DNA of 44,150 bases, taken from NCBI GenBank assembly GCA_937910665.1, contig CALEPR010000017.1:1-44150 (forward strand), read 5' to 3'. A program made the translations under genes and the position numbers. The stretch comes from an uncultured Selenomonadales bacterium (GTDB lineage Bacteria > Bacillota > Negativicutes > Selenomonadales > Selenomonadaceae). How positions within the stretch are numbered: position 1 is the stretch's first letter; each line of letters opens with the position of its first letter. The notes beneath the pieces were generated by a model, which saw only the letters and a list, made by a program, of their open reading frames with translations, made no database searches and was not told the origin of the DNA. Below, in pieces: positions 23,921-32,062 of the stretch.

Positions 23921-24724
23921 CTACATTGCGACTATAGAAATTCCTTTTTCATTTGCGAAGGCGACTGCATTTTCCCTGTCCACCAACAAAGTTTTGTCCG
24001 CCTCGATAGCCAAAGCAGTAGCTCCGACTTCCGCCATAACTTCCAAAGTTTTCTGTCCGACTGTCGGCACGTCAAATCTGTTGTCTTGTTCAGGTTTAGA
24101 AACTTTCGCGACGACCGCTCCGCCGTTTGCAAGTTTTCCTCCTCGTCTGATACATTCGTCAGTTCCTTCAATCGCTTCCAAAGCCATGACCGCACGACTT
24201 TTCACGACGGCAGTTTGTCCCACGTCGAGACGACCGAGTTCCTTCGCGATCATAAATCCAAATTCCATGTCTGCCTTTTCAGTTTCGGAAGGTTCTCGGC
24301 TTGTAATTGTTCCTCTATGCGGCATCAACTTTCTGATTAAAGCAGTTTGATCAAAAGTTTCCATTCCCGCCTTCGCAAGTTCGCGAACAAATGCCAACAT
24401 AATTGTGTCGTCTTTTCTGTCAGGCAGAGACATTATAAGTTGCAACATTCTTGCGTCAGGAATTACCAAGCCGTTAAATAATAATTCCTTCGTGACTTTT
24501 CCGATCATGGTAATTTTTTTTATTTCATTCTGCGAAAGATAATTTAAAATTGCGTCAAGCTGCCCGACGCTGATTTGTTGATAATCTTCCGCAAAGTTTG
24601 AAATTTCCGAATCGGTTTGCGACAAAAGTCCGACGGCGTAAACTTCATAGCCAAGTTGTTTAGCTGCCCTCGCACACTCGACAGGCAACTTTCCTGCGCC
24701 GGCTAAAATTCCAATCTTTTCCAT
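23921..24724 (-). CDS. lpxI: UDP-2,3-diacylglucosamine diphosphatase LpxI
   Basis: LpxI hydrolyses UDP-2,3-diacylglucosamine to lipid X in lipid A synthesis and replaces LpxH in many bacteria. The protein begins MEKIGILAGAGKLPVECARA, as the family does. It has the internal segment MIGKVTKELLF, then MPHRGTITSREPSE, and ends in GATALAIEADKTLLVDR. Its length of 267 is normal. ATG 24724 is chosen because AAGGAG precedes it by nine bases. It sits next to lpxA, supporting a genuine outer membrane with lipopolysaccharide or lipid A. Confidence 0.94.
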   Translation of the reverse strand: MEKIGILAGAGKLPVECARAAKQLGYEVYAVGLLSQTDSEISNFAEDYQQISVGQLDAILNYLSQNEIKKITMIGKVTKELLFNGLVIPDARMLQLIMSLPDRKDDTIMLAFVRELAKAGMETFDQTALIRKLMPHRGTITSREPSETEKADMEFGFMIAKELGRLDVGQTAVVKSRAVMALEAIEGTDECIRRGGKLANGGAVVAKVSKPEQDNRFDVPTVGQKTLEVMAEVGATALAIEADKTLLVDRENAVAFANEKGISIVAM

Positions 24725-24804
24725 TAAAAAATATCTCCTTTTGGCAGTCAATTTTTAGTGGTTGGGAAAAAATAAAAACTCTGTGACTAACAACTGTCAC
24801 CCGA

Positions 24805-25608
24805 CTACTTTTCTTCAAAATCTCGACGTTCGCGACAAATTCCGCGCTCGGCATTTCTCAAAAATCTCAAAAAATGTTCGACTTCTTCGCAAGAATCAAC
24901 TTCCTGCTCAATGACCGCGATGGCCTCCGTCAAACTTAAACCGCTGCGGTACAAAATTTTATAAGCCTTTTTAATCAGCCGCCGAGATTCCAGCGGAATA
25001 CCTGCGCGAGAAATTCCGACATTGTTCAGCCCGACAACTTTTGCAGGATGTCCATCCACGATTGTATAAGGCACAACGTCCTGAACAAGTTTACTCATTC
25101 CACCGACCATAGCATTTCTGCCAATTTTTACAAATTGATGAACGCCTGCCATTCCGCCGATAACAACTCTGTCCTCAACTGTCGCATGTCCGGCGCAGCT
25201 CGCCAAGTTTGACATAATAACTCGATTTCCCAAAAGGCAATTATGCGCGATATGAACATAAGCCATCAGCAAACAATCGCTGCCGATTCTTGTTTCATTT
25301 TCCTCACCGGTCGCTCTGTGAATTGTTACGCCTTCGCGAATAACTGTCCTGTCGCCTATGACGGTGGAACTTTTTTCGCCTTTGAATTTTAAATCTTGCG
25401 GTACTTCTCCGACCGAAGCAAATTGAAAAATTCTGCACTCTTTGCCGATCGTCGTCCACTTCGCAACGACAGCATTTGGACCTATGATCGAGCCGTCGCC
25501 AATTTCAACTTCGTCACCAATCACGCTGTATGGTCCGATAGTCACATTATTTCCAATTTTTGCGCTCGGCGATATGACCGCGCTGGGATGAATATTTGAT
25601 TCTGTCAT
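24805..25608 (-). CDS. lpxA: UDP-N-acetylglucosamine acyltransferase LpxA
   Basis: LpxA is the first enzyme of lipid A synthesis and moves a 3-hydroxyacyl chain from ACP to UDP-GlcNAc. The protein shows a left-handed beta-helix of hexapeptide repeats (SNIHPSAVISPSAKIGNNV onward), the catalytic histidine in LMAYVHIAHNC and a C-terminal helical domain. The second ATG (25608) is chosen because GGAG lies nine bases upstream; an ATG five codons earlier overlaps that site. A CCTAAY repeat separates it from fabZ. Confidence 0.96.
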   Translation of the reverse strand: MTESNIHPSAVISPSAKIGNNVTIGPYSVIGDEVEIGDGSIIGPNAVVAKWTTIGKECRIFQFASVGEVPQDLKFKGEKSSTVIGDRTVIREGVTIHRATGEENETRIGSDCLLMAYVHIAHNCLLGNRVIMSNLASCAGHATVEDRVVIGGMAGVHQFVKIGRNAMVGGMSKLVQDVVPYTIVDGHPAKVVGLNNVGISRAGIPLESRRLIKKAYKILYRSGLSLTEAIAVIEQEVDSCEEVEHFLRFLRNAERGICRERRDFEEK

Positions 25609-25630
25609 TTTATCCAACTCCATTATTCAA

Positions 25631-25685
25631 CGAGGAGTTAGGAGTTAGGCGCGAGAAATTTAAATTCCTCATTCCTCACTCCTAA
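25631..25685. repeat. Dispersed CCTAAY hairpin repeat between fabZ and lpxA
   Basis: GAGGAGTTAGGAGTTAGG is followed by a short AT-rich loop and CCTCATTCCTCACTCCTAAT. The arms are largely complementary. The element begins at the base after the fabZ stop codon and is part of the operon transcript. Confidence 0.8.
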
Positions 25686-26132
25686 TCAGCTCTTGATTCC
25701 TTCGCTGTGTTTAAGCGCAAATTTAAAATCTGCCTGAGCAACCATTACGTCATTGACATAACCGTCGGCATGAAGTACTCCGAAGTCTCCGCGAACTTTT
25801 GAAATTTCCGCTTTTGTTATCAGCGCGTCGCCCGGGACAATCGGCTTTTTGAATTTAATATTGTCCATTCCTCCGAACAGCGCAATTTTTCCTCTGTGTT
25901 CATCAGGATAGAGCATGGCGACTCCGCCGACCTGCGCCATCGCCTCCAGAACCAAAACGCCGGGCATTATCGGGCAGCCGGGAAAATGTCCGACAAAAAA
26001 CGGCTCGTTCAAGGTAACATTTTTCAAACCGGTTGCCGACTTGAAAGGATCAATTTCCAAAATTCTGTCTACCAAAAGCATAGGCGGACGGTGAGGAAGA
26101 ATTTTCATAATTTCTTCGATTTCCAGTATCAT
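25686..26132 (-). CDS. fabZ: 3-hydroxyacyl-ACP dehydratase FabZ
   Basis: FabZ dehydrates 3-hydroxyacyl-ACP in fatty acid elongation and competes with LpxA for 3-hydroxyacyl-ACP. The protein opens with ILPHRPPMLLVDRI and has the hotdog active-site motif GHFPGCPIMPGVL (catalytic His) and LEAMAQ (catalytic Glu). ATG 26132 fits the family start and has GGGAG eight bases upstream, giving 148 residues. It is the first recognised gene of the fabZ-lpxA-lpxI-acyP-aroQ-pepP-ftsQ run. Confidence 0.95.
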   Translation of the reverse strand: MILEIEEIMKILPHRPPMLLVDRILEIDPFKSATGLKNVTLNEPFFVGHFPGCPIMPGVLVLEAMAQVGGVAMLYPDEHRGKIALFGGMDNIKFKKPIVPGDALITKAEISKVRGDFGVLHADGYVNDVMVAQADFKFALKHSEGIKS

Positions 26133-26276
26133 TCGTATCGCTCCCATTCTAAAATTTTTTTTGTCAGTCACTGGAAAAAATTTGCCTGAATAAAAAATTC
26201 ACGTCAAAAACCAAATCTTTAAATTTAATTTTCGACGTTTTACAAACAGTTCCTGCAAGACATAAGGTTTAAGGTT

Positions 26277-26417
26277 TTAGAACTTGTATGGACAAATTCA
26301 GGGGGAAAGGGTTAAGGGATAGGGGAATAGGGTTTTCTGCAGAAAATTTAAACAAATCCCTAACCCCTAGTTCCTAAATCCCAGCCCCTAAGAAACTTTG
26401 AATACAGTTTCTTAGAT
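26277..26417. repeat. Composite dispersed repeat between thiT and fabZ
   Basis: The element contains AACTTGTATGGACAAATTC, then purine-rich GGGTTAAGGGATAGGGGAAT, a CTGCAG centre, pyrimidine-rich CCCTAACCCCTAGTTCCTAA, and ends with AGAAACT-TTGAATAC-AGTTTCT, a perfect 7-bp inverted repeat. The 290-base gap holds nothing else recognisable. Confidence 0.8.
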
Positions 26418-26423
26418 TTGAAG

Positions 26424-27050
26424 TCAAGACCTATCCATCGCGTCAACCAATCTTTGTACAGGCAAAATTTTTAAAATTAAAAGGCAAATTATTATTTCAG
26501 GCACCATGTAAGTTGAATTGGCGGCAAGAGAATAAATTACAGGCGACATTTCTTCCGGCGCATACGATGCGAAAAAAATTACTCCCGAAATGAAATGGCA
26601 AAGAAATCTTCCGCAAAGAGCAAGCAACGCCGACAAAATTTTTCTGCGCGGAAAAAACCCTGCCAATCCCATAGCCATAAAAGGCAGAGGATAGTCGAAC
26701 AAAACTTGTATCGGATGCAGAATAAAAGGATCTTGGATTAAATTTATCAAACCGAAAATAAATCCTGCCAGAGTTCCAACTCCTGCGCCGTAGCGAAATG
26801 AAATTAAAAGCATTGGAATCATTCCGCCGAGAGTGATCGAGCCGCCTTGAGGAAAATGATAAATCCTCAGATATTGTAAAATTGTTGCCATCGCCAACAT
26901 CAATGAAATATTTATCAGCATTTTTGTTGTAAATTTTATTCGCTGGGAATAGAGCGCAAATAAGATTAAAATCAGTACGCCGATCAGGGCAAAAAAACTT
27001 GTAGGATTTTCAATCAGCGTTAAAAAATTTTCTGTAAAAGTTTCGAACAT
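26424..27050 (-). CDS. thiT: Thiamine ECF transporter S component ThiT
   Basis: ThiT is the membrane substrate-binding subunit that delivers thiamine to the shared ECF ATPase-T module. The 208-residue protein has six hydrophobic segments and the family region GGSITLGGMIPMLLISFRYG with GTLAGFIFGLINLI. Start ATG 27050 has GAGG eight bases upstream; two closer in-frame starts overlap the site. A TPP riboswitch with its own terminator lies upstream on the same strand, which supports the substrate assignment. ECF module genes are not in the window. Confidence 0.93.
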   Translation of the reverse strand: MFETFTENFLTLIENPTSFFALIGVLILILFALYSQRIKFTTKMLINISLMLAMATILQYLRIYHFPQGGSITLGGMIPMLLISFRYGAGVGTLAGFIFGLINLIQDPFILHPIQVLFDYPLPFMAMGLAGFFPRRKILSALLALCGRFLCHFISGVIFFASYAPEEMSPVIYSLAANSTYMVPEIIICLLILKILPVQRLVDAMDRS

Positions 27051-27061
27051 TTTCATCACCT

Positions 27062-27152
27062 CAGTTTAAAAAATTATATTCACAGCTTCAGGGAATAGGA
27101 TTTAGTTTTCACTTAACCCTTATCCCTTGAACATGTGGATACAAGTTCTAAA
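27062..27152. repeat. Dispersed repeat between the TPP terminator and thiT
   Basis: The copy runs from ATATTCACAGCTTCAGGGAA through AACCCTTATCCCTTGAACAT to a GGATACAAGTTCT end. It is about 80% like the copy at 27352-27442 in the same orientation. The thiT message must carry it in its leader, after the riboswitch terminator. Confidence 0.8.
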
Positions 27153-27157
27153 ATTTT

Positions 27158-27194
27158 AAAATTAAAATGGAGAACTTCCGCGCGGAAATCCTCC
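27158..27194 (-). terminator. Expression-platform terminator of the TPP riboswitch
   Basis: On the minus strand GGAGGATTTCCGC pairs with GCGGAAGTTCTCC (27194-27169; 13 pairs, two of them G-U) and is followed by ATTTTAATTTT. It lies just after the aptamer and before thiT, as expected for transcriptional OFF control by thiamine pyrophosphate. Confidence 0.75.
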
Positions 27195-27224
27195 AAAACT
27201 TTTTTCAGTCATCAGGACAAAATA

Positions 27225-27309
27225 TTTTCCTACGTCGGCATTATCCGTGTCAGGTTCAATGGGTCGAAGTAAAAAAAAACTTCCTCTCAGCCTGTTAAGC
27301 AAGCTCCCC
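27225..27309 (-). promoter_or_regulatory. TPP (THI-element) riboswitch aptamer
   Basis: On the minus strand the segment has the hallmark pieces in order: GGGGAGC, CAGGCTGAGAGGAAG, an AT-rich variable arm, ACCCATTGAACCTGA, and GGATAATGCCGACGTAGG. These are the conserved thiamine-box pyrimidine- and pyrophosphate-sensor elements. It sits upstream of thiT, a thiamine transporter, so the ligand prediction and the target gene agree. Confidence 0.95.
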
Positions 27310-27351
27310 AAATTATTCGATTTTCAAAAATTTCCAAGTTCAATCAAAATT

Positions 27352-27442
27352 TTAAAAACTGTATTCACAGCTTCAGGAAATAGGATTAGTTTCTACTTCG
27401 CCCTTAACCCTTATCCCTAGAACTTGTTCATACAAGTTCTTA
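27352..27442. repeat. Dispersed repeat at the 3' end of the DUF6115 gene
   Basis: ACTGTATTCACAGCTTCAGG at one end, then GCCCTTAACCCTTATCCC, and AGAACTTGTTCATACAAGTTCT, a near-perfect palindrome that touches the DUF6115 stop codon. It forms a direct-repeat pair with 27062-27152, with the riboswitch between them. Confidence 0.8.
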
Positions 27443-28729
27443 TTTTCTCTCAAGTTGGCGACGCGCCATTTGCTGAACAAGTTCAATGGCTCCTCGCCCA
27501 AGTCCTGTTTCTTTAGAAATTTCTTCGACAGTCATTCCTGACAGAAGCATATCTCTGATATTCGCGGAATCCGGGTTTGAATCGACAAGTTTTGAAGGCA
27601 GTGAATTTTGTTCGCCCAAAGCTGCCGCTTTATTTTTCAGCGATTGAATTTTTTCATTTGACTTCAATTCTTCTACAGGAGAAAGTTCAACGTCGATTGT
27701 ATTTTCTTGTTCGACTGCGTTGTTAATCGCCGCGACTGCTGCTTGTCGAATTTTTGCCGAGCGTTCATTTACAATCGGCGTAGGCGGTTTTTGTTCGACG
27801 ACTTCGACAGGAACAATTTTTTCTGAACTGCGTCCTTGTCTTTCTGCCAAAACTCGCGCTTGTCTTTCGGCGATACTTCCTGTGACTTTCACTACAGGTT
27901 GTCTTGGAAATTTTTTTCGCGGAGTTTCGACCGCCGGAGGAACTGTTTCCGCTTGCCGAACAGGTTGAGATTGCGGCTGAATTTGTCTGCGCGGAACTGC
28001 GGCGGGTTGCAAATTTTCTTGCGACATAGATTTTTCCAGAACTTTTGAAAAATCTTCCTGCGGCTGTTCGACAGGCAGAGGAGGAACTTGCGCCGCTTGT
28101 GGAGTTTGCGTCGGTTGCGGAGTAGGAGAAACTGCAGGCGCAGGAGTTCGCAAAATTTGCGGAGGAGCTATCGGACTTTGGACGGGATTTATTGTCGGCG
28201 GCGCAGACTGAACTTGTTGAGTTGTCGGCGGCGCGGTTGCAGTTGTCTGAGTTGAGATTAAAGGATTGACAAGCGGCGGCATCATTTGCGGAATGGAATT
28301 TAAAACCGGCGGAGGAGGAATTTGGACATTGATAGCCGCATTGATTTTTCTTTCCACTGCATCCATTTGTTTTTGCATTTCATTAACGTCGTCAACCGCG
28401 TCGTCCAATCTTTCCAGCAAGTCGCGAATATCGGTCGATTGTCCTTCGCTGCGCTTTAATAATTTTTTTAATTCAATAACTCTGCCTTCAAGTTGCGTTC
28501 GATTTCTTTCGGAGTCGTCGAGCAAATTTTCCAATCTCGCGGCTTGACTTTCCATGCGACCTATAATTTCATTTGCAGTCTTTTCCAATTCCAATTTAAA
28601 TTTGTTGGTGGATTCTTCAACTTCGCGACGATCTTGTTCGCTCTTCTGTCTTTTCCGCGAATTATTCCAGACAATAAAAACAATTCCCGCGCCAACCACG
28701 ATCAAAATTAACATCAGTTCGGTTACCAT
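27440..28729 (-). CDS. DUF6115-like membrane-anchored coiled-coil protein
   Basis: This 429-residue protein has an N-terminal membrane helix (LMLILIVVGAGIVFIVW), a charged coiled coil (about 25-135), a long Pro/Gln/Thr-rich disordered region (about 136-290) and a C-terminal helix-turn-helix-like segment (DMLLSGMTVEEISKETGLGR onward). That tail is typical of DUF6115 proteins encoded near flagellar and chemotaxis genes in Firmicutes. The function is not known. A small charged protein gene lies just upstream in the same direction. Confidence 0.7.
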   Translation of the reverse strand: MVTELMLILIVVGAGIVFIVWNNSRKRQKSEQDRREVEESTNKFKLELEKTANEIIGRMESQAARLENLLDDSERNRTQLEGRVIELKKLLKRSEGQSTDIRDLLERLDDAVDDVNEMQKQMDAVERKINAAINVQIPPPPVLNSIPQMMPPLVNPLISTQTTATAPPTTQQVQSAPPTINPVQSPIAPPQILRTPAPAVSPTPQPTQTPQAAQVPPLPVEQPQEDFSKVLEKSMSQENLQPAAVPRRQIQPQSQPVRQAETVPPAVETPRKKFPRQPVVKVTGSIAERQARVLAERQGRSSEKIVPVEVVEQKPPTPIVNERSAKIRQAAVAAINNAVEQENTIDVELSPVEELKSNEKIQSLKNKAAALGEQNSLPSKLVDSNPDSANIRDMLLSGMTVEEISKETGLGRGAIELVQQMARRQLERK

Positions 28730-28769
28730 AATTCACACCTTTGCGACAATCCGAAAAAATTTTTTCACA

Positions 28770-29096
28770 CTAAAGAGAGATATCCAAAAGTCTGCCGCGT
28801 CTTGGATCTACTGCAAGATTTTCGGGCGGCTGATCGTCGTCCTTCTTTTTTTTCTTGGACTGATTGAAATAATAACCGCCGCCGCGAGCATTTCGATCAG
28901 GATCATCTTTAATCGTTCCGCCTTCGGCATCATTTTTATTTTTAACTTGCGTCTGCTTGAGTTCGGCTTCTTCTTTTTGTTTTGCCGCCTCAGTGTCCTG
29001 TTGCAAGGCAATAGCGTGGTTCATATTGTGCTGAACTTGTCCGGCGTTGCCTGCGTTTGCATAAGTCATCTGGATTCCCATTGGCGCAATTTCCAT
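28770..29096 (-). CDS. Small hydrophilic hypothetical protein, probably flagellar-region associated
   Basis: This 108-residue protein starts MEIAPMGIQMTYANAGNAGQ, has a glutamine- and lysine-rich helix (residues about 28-52) and a very basic/acidic tail with QSKKKKKDDDQPP. There is no signal peptide, membrane segment or enzyme motif. AAGGAAG precedes the ATG. It is 40 bases upstream of the DUF6115 gene, so the two are probably cotranscribed. I do not recognise a named family; its position suggests a flagellum-linked role, but that is only context. Confidence 0.6.
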   Translation of the reverse strand: MEIAPMGIQMTYANAGNAGQVQHNMNHAIALQQDTEAAKQKEEAELKQTQVKNKNDAEGGTIKDDPDRNARGGGYYFNQSKKKKKDDDQPPENLAVDPRRGRLLDISL

Positions 29097-29125
29097 TTAA
29101 GACACTTCCTTTTCTTGAAAAGCAT

Positions 29126-29224
29126 GAGAACTTGTATTCACAAATTCAGGGAGTAGATCAAGGAAAATTTCCTAACTCCTAACCCCTAATACCTAATCGC
29201 TTAGAAACTGTAGATACAGCTTTT
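29126..29224. repeat. Dispersed CCTAAY repeat between ilvB and the small hypothetical gene
   Basis: AACTTGTATTCACAAATTCA, GGGAGTAG, a GGAAAATTTCC centre, then TCCTAACTCCTAACCCCTAA and TTAGAAACTGTAGATACAGC. It has the same modular order as the 27062 and 27352 copies. The rest of the gap to ilvB is AT-rich with no further signal seen. Confidence 0.8.
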
Positions 29225-29288
29225 AAAAAATTTTCCTTGCTGATTGAAAAAGTTTTTTCGACGCTGAAAATATTTTTCCTTCATTTAC

Positions 29289-30977
29289 TCACAAACCTAA
29301 AACCATTTGATCCAATCTCTTGCCGCCCGGTACCATTGGAATTACATTTTCTTCCTGCGGAACATAAACATCAATGACAGCCGCGCCTTTTGAAAATAAA
29401 ATTTCCGGCAATTCTGTTTCAAGTTCTTCAGCTTTTGTCAGTCGGTAGGCGCGAACTCCCATCGCCTCAGAAATTTTTACAAAGTCGCGCTTGAAATTCA
29501 ATTCAGAGGCAGAGTAATGATGATTATAAAAAAGTCTTTGCCATTGTCCAACCATTCCGAGAATAAAATTGTGGACGATGACAACTTTAACGTCAATGTC
29601 GTGATCCGCAATCGTCGCAAGTTCCTGAATATTCATCATAATCGAGCCGTCGCCGGTGAACAGGATAACATTTTTTTCAGGACAGCCGAGTTTTGCTCCA
29701 ATCGCGGCAGGAAGTCCAAAGCCCATTGTTCCCAGTCCGCCGCTTGTCAAAAATTGTCGCGGAGCGCGAGCTTTAAAAAATTGCGCCGCCCACATTTGAT
29801 GTTGACCTACGTCGGTGACGGCAATAGTTTTGTCGTCGGCAAGGTCGCTGATTTTTGAAATCAGTGCGCCGGGTTTAATCGCGTCGCCTTCAGGTTTAAA
29901 CGTGAAAGGATGCTCCGAGCCTTTTGCAATCGCTTGACCTTTCCATGCGCTGAATTTTTCTGAAAAATTTGTTCCAGAGGAATTTAATTTATTTTTGAAA
30001 ATAGGAAGTGTTCTGCGAAGGTCGCCGATAACTTTGTAATCGACTTGAATATTTTTATTGACTTCGGCAGGATCAAGTTCAAAGTGAACAATTTTTGCAT
30101 TCGGCGCGAAGTCTGAAATTTTTCCTGTAACTCTGTCACTGAATCTCATTCCGATACACAAAAGTAAATCACAGCTCTGAATCGCCATATTTGCCCCGTA
30201 TGCGCCATGCATGCCCGCGAACCCCAAATACCCTTTCCGATCCGGTTCAATGCAACCTAAGCCCATTATCGTGGACGTAGAGGGGCAACCGAGACGCTTT
30301 AATATTTGCCTGAGTTCGTCCGTCGTGTCGGAGGAAATTACCCCGCCGCCAATAAAAATTAAAGGTCGCTCACAATTTTCTACAGCTTTTACGACTTCAT
30401 CAATTTCATTTTCGTCGCAGAAATTTTTTTCCGAATAGCCGCGCAGATTTACAGAATCGGGATAAAAAAAATCAATTTCGGAATTGAAAACGTCCGCCGC
30501 AATATCAATCGCCACAGGTCCGGGTCGTCCTGTTCGCGCAATATAAAATGCTTCCTTGACGACGCGAGGAAGTTCCTGAACATCTGTGACAAGATAATTA
30601 TGTTTCGTAATTGGCGTAGTGATTCCGCAAACGTCAACTTCTTGAAAAGAATCTTTTCCAATCGCGTGAGTTGCAACTTGTCCTGTAATGCAGACCAGAG
30701 GAATTGAATCCATGTTCGCCGTCGCAATTCCTGTAATTAAATTTGCTGCGCCGGGCCCCGAAGTCGCGATGACAACTCCAACTTTTCCTGTCGCCCTAGC
30801 GTAACCGTCTGCCGCATGAACTGCGCCCTGTTCATGTCCTGTTAAGATATTTGGAAAGTTCATTTTATAAATTTCGTCGTAAAGTTTAAGAACAACTCCG
30901 CCCGGGTATCCGAAAACTAAATTCACGCCTTCCTTTTTTAAACTTTCCAAAAGTGCTTGCGCTCCATTTATCTTCAA
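29289..30977 (-). CDS. ilvB: Acetolactate synthase large subunit
   Basis: The enzyme joins two pyruvates (or pyruvate and 2-oxobutyrate) in valine, leucine and isoleucine synthesis. The 562-residue ThDP enzyme has the FGYPGG start, catalytic Glu in TGHEQGAVHAADGYARATG, the FAD-domain centre, and the ThDP motif GDGSIMMNIQELAT. TTG 30977 is preferred since GGAGGG lies eight bases upstream; an earlier in-frame TTG lies before that site. No ilvN regulatory subunit gene follows, which is unusual for a biosynthetic synthase. A LysR-type regulator is transcribed divergently. Confidence 0.94.
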   Translation of the reverse strand: MKINGAQALLESLKKEGVNLVFGYPGGVVLKLYDEIYKMNFPNILTGHEQGAVHAADGYARATGKVGVVIATSGPGAANLITGIATANMDSIPLVCITGQVATHAIGKDSFQEVDVCGITTPITKHNYLVTDVQELPRVVKEAFYIARTGRPGPVAIDIAADVFNSEIDFFYPDSVNLRGYSEKNFCDENEIDEVVKAVENCERPLIFIGGGVISSDTTDELRQILKRLGCPSTSTIMGLGCIEPDRKGYLGFAGMHGAYGANMAIQSCDLLLCIGMRFSDRVTGKISDFAPNAKIVHFELDPAEVNKNIQVDYKVIGDLRRTLPIFKNKLNSSGTNFSEKFSAWKGQAIAKGSEHPFTFKPEGDAIKPGALISKISDLADDKTIAVTDVGQHQMWAAQFFKARAPRQFLTSGGLGTMGFGLPAAIGAKLGCPEKNVILFTGDGSIMMNIQELATIADHDIDVKVVIVHNFILGMVGQWQRLFYNHHYSASELNFKRDFVKISEAMGVRAYRLTKAEELETELPEILFSKGAAVIDVYVPQEENVIPMVPGGKRLDQMVLGL

Positions 30978-31028
30978 AATATTTCCCTCCAAAAAATTTT
31001 AAAAGCATTTTACAATAAGCTATCTGTC

Positions 31029-31061
31029 ATTTCAAGGCAAATTTTGTGCTCTGTATGAAAT
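31029..31061. promoter_or_regulatory. Possible LysR-type operator between ilvB and lysR
   Basis: ATTTCA (31029-31034) and TGAAAT (31056-31061) form a widely spaced dyad in the divergent intergenic region, where a LysR regulator would bind. The fit to the T-N11-A core is not clear. Confidence 0.3.
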
Positions 31062-31083
31062 CGAATAACTTTCCCCGCAAACA

Positions 31084-31113
31084 ATGACATAATTTGAAAA
31101 TCTATGTTATAAT
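31084..31113 (+). promoter_or_regulatory. Promoter of the LysR regulator gene
   Basis: ATGACA (31084-31089, 5/6 consensus), 18-bp spacer, perfect TATAAT (31108-31113), 46 bp upstream of the chosen ATG. Confidence 0.65.
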
Positions 31114-31159
31114 AAAATCCAATTTTTGTATCGTGAAGATTTTAAGGGAGTGGTTTTCT

Positions 31160-32062
31160 ATGGAACAAGAAATGGGAGTCAAGGATATGAGAGCTTTTTT
31201 TGCGATTGTGGAGGAGGGAAATATCAGCCACGCAGCCCAACGTTTGAACATCGCACAGCCTGCGCTTAGCAGACAAATGAAACGCCTCGAAGAAAAATTG
31301 AACGTGAAACTTTTTGAGCGCGGATCACGGCGAATCAGATTGACTGACGCAGGGCGACTTCTTTGCAATCGCGTCGAAAGTATTCTCGGTATGGTGGACG
31401 GAACTGTTCGTGAAATTTCGGAAATCGGATCGGGTACGAAAGGTTCAATTCGCATCGGAACTATTACAACTTCGGGCGCGATGATTTTGCCGGATTTAAT
31501 TTCGCACTATCACAAAACTTATCCCGAAGTAACTTTTGAAATTTGGGAAGGCGACGGCGCGAGAATTTTGGAACTTCTGGATAATCATTTGATCGAAATT
31601 GCGATTACCAGAACTCAGGTTGATAATCTTGCTTATGAACTTTTAGTCCTGCCGCACGAGCCGCTTGTCATGGTGATGAACAAAAATAATTCTTGCGGAA
31701 AAAAATCTGACGTTATCAGGTTGTCGGAAATTAAAGGTCAACAAATGATAATTCCTCTGCGCTGGAAATCGACTTTTGAAACAAATTGCAAAAATTTAGG
31801 TTTCGAGCCAAAAATAATTTGCGTGTCGGACAGCATTATTCAAGGTTTGTTGATGGCGAAAAAAAATTTAGGAATTTCTATGATTCCTCTTTCCGGTCAA
31901 AGTCCTGTAGACGACAGCGATTTAATTTTCAAGCGAATTGTAGATCCTGAAATGACGACGCACACAGTTGTATCTTGGCTGAAAAATCAAACCTTGTCGA
32001 AGTCGGCAAGAAATTTTGTTGATATGTTTAAAACAATGTTTATGGCGGAGGTAGTGGAATGA
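31160..32062 (+). CDS. LysR family transcriptional regulator
   Basis: This 300-residue regulator has an N-terminal winged helix-turn-helix (MRAFFAIVEEGNISHAAQRL, then NIAQPALSRQMKRLEEKL and LFERGSRRIRLTDAG) and a periplasmic-binding-like effector domain. ATG 31160 is preferred over an upstream in-frame ATG because GGGAG precedes it. It is divergent from ilvB, the classical arrangement for regulation of the neighbour, and is coupled to the following thioesterase gene by ATGA overlap. The effector and target are inferred from position only. Confidence 0.9.
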   Translation: MEQEMGVKDMRAFFAIVEEGNISHAAQRLNIAQPALSRQMKRLEEKLNVKLFERGSRRIRLTDAGRLLCNRVESILGMVDGTVREISEIGSGTKGSIRIGTITTSGAMILPDLISHYHKTYPEVTFEIWEGDGARILELLDNHLIEIAITRTQVDNLAYELLVLPHEPLVMVMNKNNSCGKKSDVIRLSEIKGQQMIIPLRWKSTFETNCKNLGFEPKIICVSDSIIQGLLMAKKNLGISMIPLSGQSPVDDSDLIFKRIVDPEMTTHTVVSWLKNQTLSKSARNFVDMFKTMFMAEVVE

